This document shows positions 60,537 to 64,000 of a stretch of 64,000 nucleotides of DNA, one piece after another (the stretch's first letter is position 1; every line of letters starts with the position of its first letter). Under the pieces are notes generated by a model. That model saw only the letters and a list, made by a program, of their open reading frames with translations. It was not told the DNA's origin and did no database searches. The translations under genes were made by a program, and so were the position numbers. Origin of the DNA: Gillisella taibaishanensis (GTDB taxonomy: Bacteria; Pseudomonadota; Alphaproteobacteria; Rhizobiales; Rhizobiaceae); NCBI RefSeq assembly GCF_001938985.1, contig NZ_MKIN01000028.1:1-64000 (forward strand), written 5' to 3'.

Positions 60537-63500
60537 TGAGCTTCAATCTTTCTGCGTTCGCTGTGCGGGAGCGCGCCATCACCCTGTTCTTCATCGTCCT
60601 GCTGGCGGCAGCGGGCGCATACGCATTTATCAAATTGGGGCGCGCTGAAGACCCTTCGTTCACGATCAAGACCCTTACCGTCACCACGGTTTGGCCCGGA
60701 GCCACTGCCCGCCAGATGCAGGATCTCGTGGCGGAACCGCTGGAGAAACGTATCCAGGAACTGACTTGGTATGATCGTGTGGAGACCACTACTCGTCCGG
60801 GCTTTGCGTACATGACCGTGACACTGAAGGACAATACGCCACCTTCGGTGGTTGAAGACGAATTCTATCAGGCACGCAAGAAGCTCGGCGATGAGGCGCG
60901 TAATCTGCCTCAGGGCGTGCTTGGCCCGTTCGTCAATGACGAATATTCCGACGTCAGTTTCGCTCTTTATGCTCTCAAGGCACAGGGCATGCCGAAGCGT
61001 GAGCTTGTTCGCCAGGCCGAGACGATCCGTCAGGATCTGCTGCATGTGCCCGGCGTCAAGAAGATTAACATCCTTGGCGAACAGCCGGAACAGATCTTTG
61101 TTGAGTTCTCTTATCCGAAGCTCGCAACGCTTGGCATTTCACCGCAGGATGTCACGTCTGCGCTGCAGCGCCGCAACACCGTAACCCCGGCTGGCACGAT
61201 CGATACGCGGGGACCGCAAGTCTTCATGCGCTTCGATGGCGCCTATGACAGCGTCCAGGCCGTGGCGGATACGCCGATCGTTGCAGGGGGACGCACCCTC
61301 AAGCTATCTGATTTCGCCGAAGTCCGGCGCGGCTATCAGGATCCGGAAACCTTTGTCATCCGGCACAACGGCGAGCCTTCAATCATGCTGGGCGTCGTCA
61401 TGCAGCAGGGCTGGAACGGCCTTGAACTGGGCAAGGCGCTGGAAGACCGGTCCTCGAAGATCGCCCAGTTGCTGCCGCTCGGCATCACGCTTGCCAAAGT
61501 CAGCGACCAGGCCGTCAACATTCAGGAAGCCGTCGGCGAATTCATGCTGAAATTCGCCATGGCACTCGGTGTGGTGCTGTTCGTCAGCCTGGTCAGCCTC
61601 GGCTGGCGCGTCGGGATTGTTGTGGCGCTCGCCGTTCCGCTCACACTCGGTGTGGTGTTTATCATCATGCTGGATACGGGCAGGTTCTTTGACCGCATCA
61701 CGCTTGGCGCACTGATCCTGGCGCTTGGATTGCTCGTCGATGATGCCATTATCGCGATCGAGGTGATGGTCGTTAAAATGGAAGAGGGCATGGACCGCAT
61801 CAAGGCGGCCGCCTATGCTTGGAGCCATACAGCCGCTCCTATGCTGTCGGGCACGCTGGTCACCATCATCGGTTTGATGCCGGTTGGCTTTGCGCGGTCG
61901 GCGGCCGGTGAATATGCCGGCAACATCTTCTGGATCGTCGGCTTTGCCTTGATCGTCTCCTGGCTCGTGGCCGTGATCTTCACGCCTTATCTCGGCGTCA
62001 AGATGCTGCCGAATATCAAGCCGATCGAAGGCGGACACCACGCCATCTACAACACCCCGAATTACCGCCGGCTGCGTGGCGCAATCGAATTTGCCGTCCG
62101 CCACAAATTCCTCACCTGCGGCACTGTTGTCGTGATGATGGGCGTGTCCATCCTCGGCATGGGGGCCGTCAAACAACAGTTCTTCCCGACATCGGACCGC
62201 CCGGAGGTGCTCGTTGAGGTCCGCCTGCCGGAGGGAGCGAGCATCAAGACGACGACTGCCACCGTTGCGAAGTTAGAGAGCTGGCTGCAGAAGCAGCCGG
62301 AGACGAAGATCGTCACCAGCTACGTAGGGCAGGGCGCTCCGCGCTTCTTCTTCGCGATGTCTCCGGAACTGCCCGACCCGGCCTTCGCTAAAATTGTCGT
62401 GCTCACCCCCAACGCGGAAGCCCGCGAAGTGCTGAAAGAGCGCCTGCGCAACGCAGTCTCAGGCGGACTTGCTCCGGAAGCCTTCGTGCGGGTGACGCAG
62501 CTCGTCTTTGGACCGTTCACACCGTTCCCAGTGGAGTTCCGGATCATGGGACCGGATCCGGACAAGCTCTACCAGATCTCGGAACAGGCAATCTCCCTGA
62601 TGCAGAGCGTTCCGGATGTGCGCAACGCCAACCGTGACTGGGGCAATCGTACGCCGGTTCTGCGCTTTATTCCGGATCAGGAGCGCCTTAACCTGATCGG
62701 TCTGTCGCCTGCCGAGGCGGGCCAGCAACTCCAGCTCCTGCTGACGGGTGTTCCGATCACGCAGGTTCGCGAAGACATCCGCAATGTTGCCGTCGTTGCG
62801 CGAAGCGGCGGCGACACACGGCTTGATCCGTCGAAGCTGTCGAACTTCTCTCTCATAGGCCGGGAAGGTCGCGCGGTTCCGCTGGACCAGATCGGTCACG
62901 CCGAGGTGCGCTTCGAAGAGCCAGTGATGAAACGGCGTGACCGCATGCCGGTCATCACGGTCCGCTCCGACATCAACGAAGCAACGCAGCCGCCGGAAGT
63001 CTCGCAGCATGTCATGCAGGCTCTTCAGCCGCTCATCGCGTCGCTGCCGGTCGGATACCGCATTGAAATGGGGGGCAATATCGAGGAGTCCGTGAAGGCG
63101 AATACCGCCCTCGTTCAGGTCTTTCCCGTGATGATCGCTGCTATGCTGATCGTCATCATTCTGCAGGTTCGCAGCCTGTCGACGATGACGATGGTGATGC
63201 TGACGGGGCCACTGGGACTGGCTGGCGTCGTTCCCATCCTTCTCATCTTCAATCAGCCTTTCGGCTTCAATGCCATTCTGGGATTGATCGGACTGGCGGG
63301 CATCCTGATGCGCAACACCCTGATCCTCACCGAGCAGATCAAGGAGAACAAGGCGGCTGGGCTGGACGACTATCATGCGGTCATCGAGGCAACCGTGCAG
63401 CGAACGAGGCCTGTCATACTGACGGCCCTTGCCGCCGTGCTGGCCTTCATCCCGCTGACACATTCCGTCTTCTGGGGCTCCATGGCTTACACACTGATCG

Positions 63501-63649
63501 GTGGCACGGCGGTCGGTACGGTCTTGATCCTGCTGTTCTTGCCAGCGCTCTATGCGACTTGGTTCAGGATCAAGCCGCCAAAGGCGGGCACGCAGCCTCA
63601 GTCCGAAGGAGAGGTGGAGCATCACCCGCTCCGGCTCGCGGCTGAATGA
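60536..63649 (+). CDS. RND-family multidrug efflux pump
   Basis: A 1037-residue inner-membrane RND pump with 12 membrane helices and two large periplasmic loops. The proton-relay helix carries the Asp pair in LGLLVDDAIIAIEVMVVKMEEG (about residues 398-419), followed by the multidrug-type hairpin HTAAPMLSGTLVTIIGLMPVGF. The second half repeats these helices (MVMLTGPLGLAGVVPILL; GLAGILMRNTLILTEQIKENKAAG, the usual GI-x-(V/M)-RN-x-ILI block). It resembles AcrB-like pumps of the proteobacterial drug/solvent group. An outer-membrane factor (TolC/OprM type) must come from elsewhere. The start is coupled to the adaptor stop by TGATG. Confidence 0.92.
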   Translation: MSFNLSAFAVRERAITLFFIVLLAAAGAYAFIKLGRAEDPSFTIKTLTVTTVWPGATARQMQDLVAEPLEKRIQELTWYDRVETTTRPGFAYMTVTLKDNTPPSVVEDEFYQARKKLGDEARNLPQGVLGPFVNDEYSDVSFALYALKAQGMPKRELVRQAETIRQDLLHVPGVKKINILGEQPEQIFVEFSYPKLATLGISPQDVTSALQRRNTVTPAGTIDTRGPQVFMRFDGAYDSVQAVADTPIVAGGRTLKLSDFAEVRRGYQDPETFVIRHNGEPSIMLGVVMQQGWNGLELGKALEDRSSKIAQLLPLGITLAKVSDQAVNIQEAVGEFMLKFAMALGVVLFVSLVSLGWRVGIVVALAVPLTLGVVFIIMLDTGRFFDRITLGALILALGLLVDDAIIAIEVMVVKMEEGMDRIKAAAYAWSHTAAPMLSGTLVTIIGLMPVGFARSAAGEYAGNIFWIVGFALIVSWLVAVIFTPYLGVKMLPNIKPIEGGHHAIYNTPNYRRLRGAIEFAVRHKFLTCGTVVVMMGVSILGMGAVKQQFFPTSDRPEVLVEVRLPEGASIKTTTATVAKLESWLQKQPETKIVTSYVGQGAPRFFFAMSPELPDPAFAKIVVLTPNAEAREVLKERLRNAVSGGLAPEAFVRVTQLVFGPFTPFPVEFRIMGPDPDKLYQISEQAISLMQSVPDVRNANRDWGNRTPVLRFIPDQERLNLIGLSPAEAGQQLQLLLTGVPITQVREDIRNVAVVARSGGDTRLDPSKLSNFSLIGREGRAVPLDQIGHAEVRFEEPVMKRRDRMPVITVRSDINEATQPPEVSQHVMQALQPLIASLPVGYRIEMGGNIEESVKANTALVQVFPVMIAAMLIVIILQVRSLSTMTMVMLTGPLGLAGVVPILLIFNQPFGFNAILGLIGLAGILMRNTLILTEQIKENKAAGLDDYHAVIEATVQRTRPVILTALAAVLAFIPLTHSVFWGSMAYTLIGGTAVGTVLILLFLPALYATWFRIKPPKAGTQPQSEGEVEHHPLRLAAE

Positions 63650-64000
63650 GCAACATTCGACAAGCCTGTGCGCTCTGATGCCGTTGCGGGAAACATGGTC
63701 GTGCAAGCCTCAGATCTACGAAACGTTGCTGCGGGGCCAAGGGATTTCTCTCTTCGACCCCGTCTATGAGACGGATCATGAGGTGCACGACGCACTTCTG
63801 GATGTGGCGGAAAAACTCTGCTGCCACATCGGCCACTCCTGACCAGGCTCAATCAGCGCGCGCGGGCACCGGTTGTTTCCCGGCGGAACGAGCATGCCCT
63901 GTGGATGGCTGCGGCACGCGAAGATTAGCAGGCGCCTCACGCCTACTTCCAGTGCTCGACGACGGGCTTGCGCCCATGATGGGATGAGACGCCGACATGC
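63650..64000. other. Right end, small doubtful frame
   Basis: After the RND gene a plus-strand frame from ATG 63678 to 63842 encodes 54 residues including QGISLFDPVYETDHEVHDAL. It looks protein-like and could be a small gene or the tail of a lost one, but the family is unknown and no ribosome-binding site is clear. The rest to 64000 shows nothing supported. Confidence 0.35.

Noticed and set aside
61379-63706. Long minus-strand frames opposite the RND pump
   Set aside because: His/Asp-rich antisense translations with no motif; the pump on the plus strand explains the region.

Overview
The window looks like an accessory replicon or genomic island of an alphaproteobacterium of the Rhizobiales (Rhizobium/Agrobacterium/Ensifer type). 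This is an inference from the moderately GC-rich coding style, the crowd of LysR, GntR, MocR and TetR regulators beside small catabolic operons, and families common on rhizobial plasmids (DUF3606, DUF1275, XapX, DUF892 ferritin-like, PRC-barrel). No rRNA, complete tRNA, ribosomal or replication gene is visible. Many gene fragments and mobile-element scars lie between the operons.

Layout. 1-500: a left-edge IS21-like end fused to an alpha/beta-hydrolase fragment. 641-1030: a small hypothetical gene. 1729-8272 (minus): a tightly overlapping eight-gene operon holding the complete Nit1C set (nitB-nitH: nitrilase, radical SAM, GNAT, AIR-synthase-like, small protein, flavin monooxygenase) plus a Pnap_2097/LnmK-like gene. 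A MocR-type regulator is divergent at 8536-9906. 10105-12847: DUF892 ferritin-like protein and large-subunit catalase. 13890-16339: LysR, HAD dehalogenase and class II aldolase. 16527-18708: acetyltransferase, DUF3606 protein, small membrane protein and carboxylesterase. 19195-21800: LysR and a divergent MFS pump. 22061-26366: Tat-exported chloroperoxidase-like hydrolase, Rid-like protein, ChaC, LysR and a VOC ring-cleaving dioxygenase. 27628-31933: a cysteine hydrolase, XapX, amidohydrolase, cysteine hydrolase and DoxX group. 31955-35557: a graveyard of pseudogenes around intact DUF1275 and DUF1622 genes, including three damaged organosulfur-type genes. 35822-37379: HipBA. 37535-43410: hydantoinase, PLP enzyme, amino-acid ABC transporter and divergent GntR. 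44078-48537: antiporter, transketolase and SDR. 49112-54222: PRC-barrel protein and an LLM/GH13/GH13 trehalose-type cluster. 55073-56449: SDR and divergent TetR with twin palindromic operators. 57394-63649: FabF-like synthase, TetR and a two-gene RND efflux system.

How the parts fit. The Nit1C operon is the most distinctive system. Its gene content matches the cluster reported to be linked to bacterial cyanide assimilation and to cyanobacterial nitrogen-starvation responses. Here it carries an extra LnmK-like gene and a MocR regulator with candidate octamer operators. A TTGCAATT-type motif lies upstream of the chloroperoxidase-like hydrolase, the VOC dioxygenase and the cysteine hydrolase, suggesting a shared regulon. 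The remaining blocks look like independently acquired stress and catabolic modules (peroxide, quinone or aromatic compounds, drug efflux, compatible solutes).
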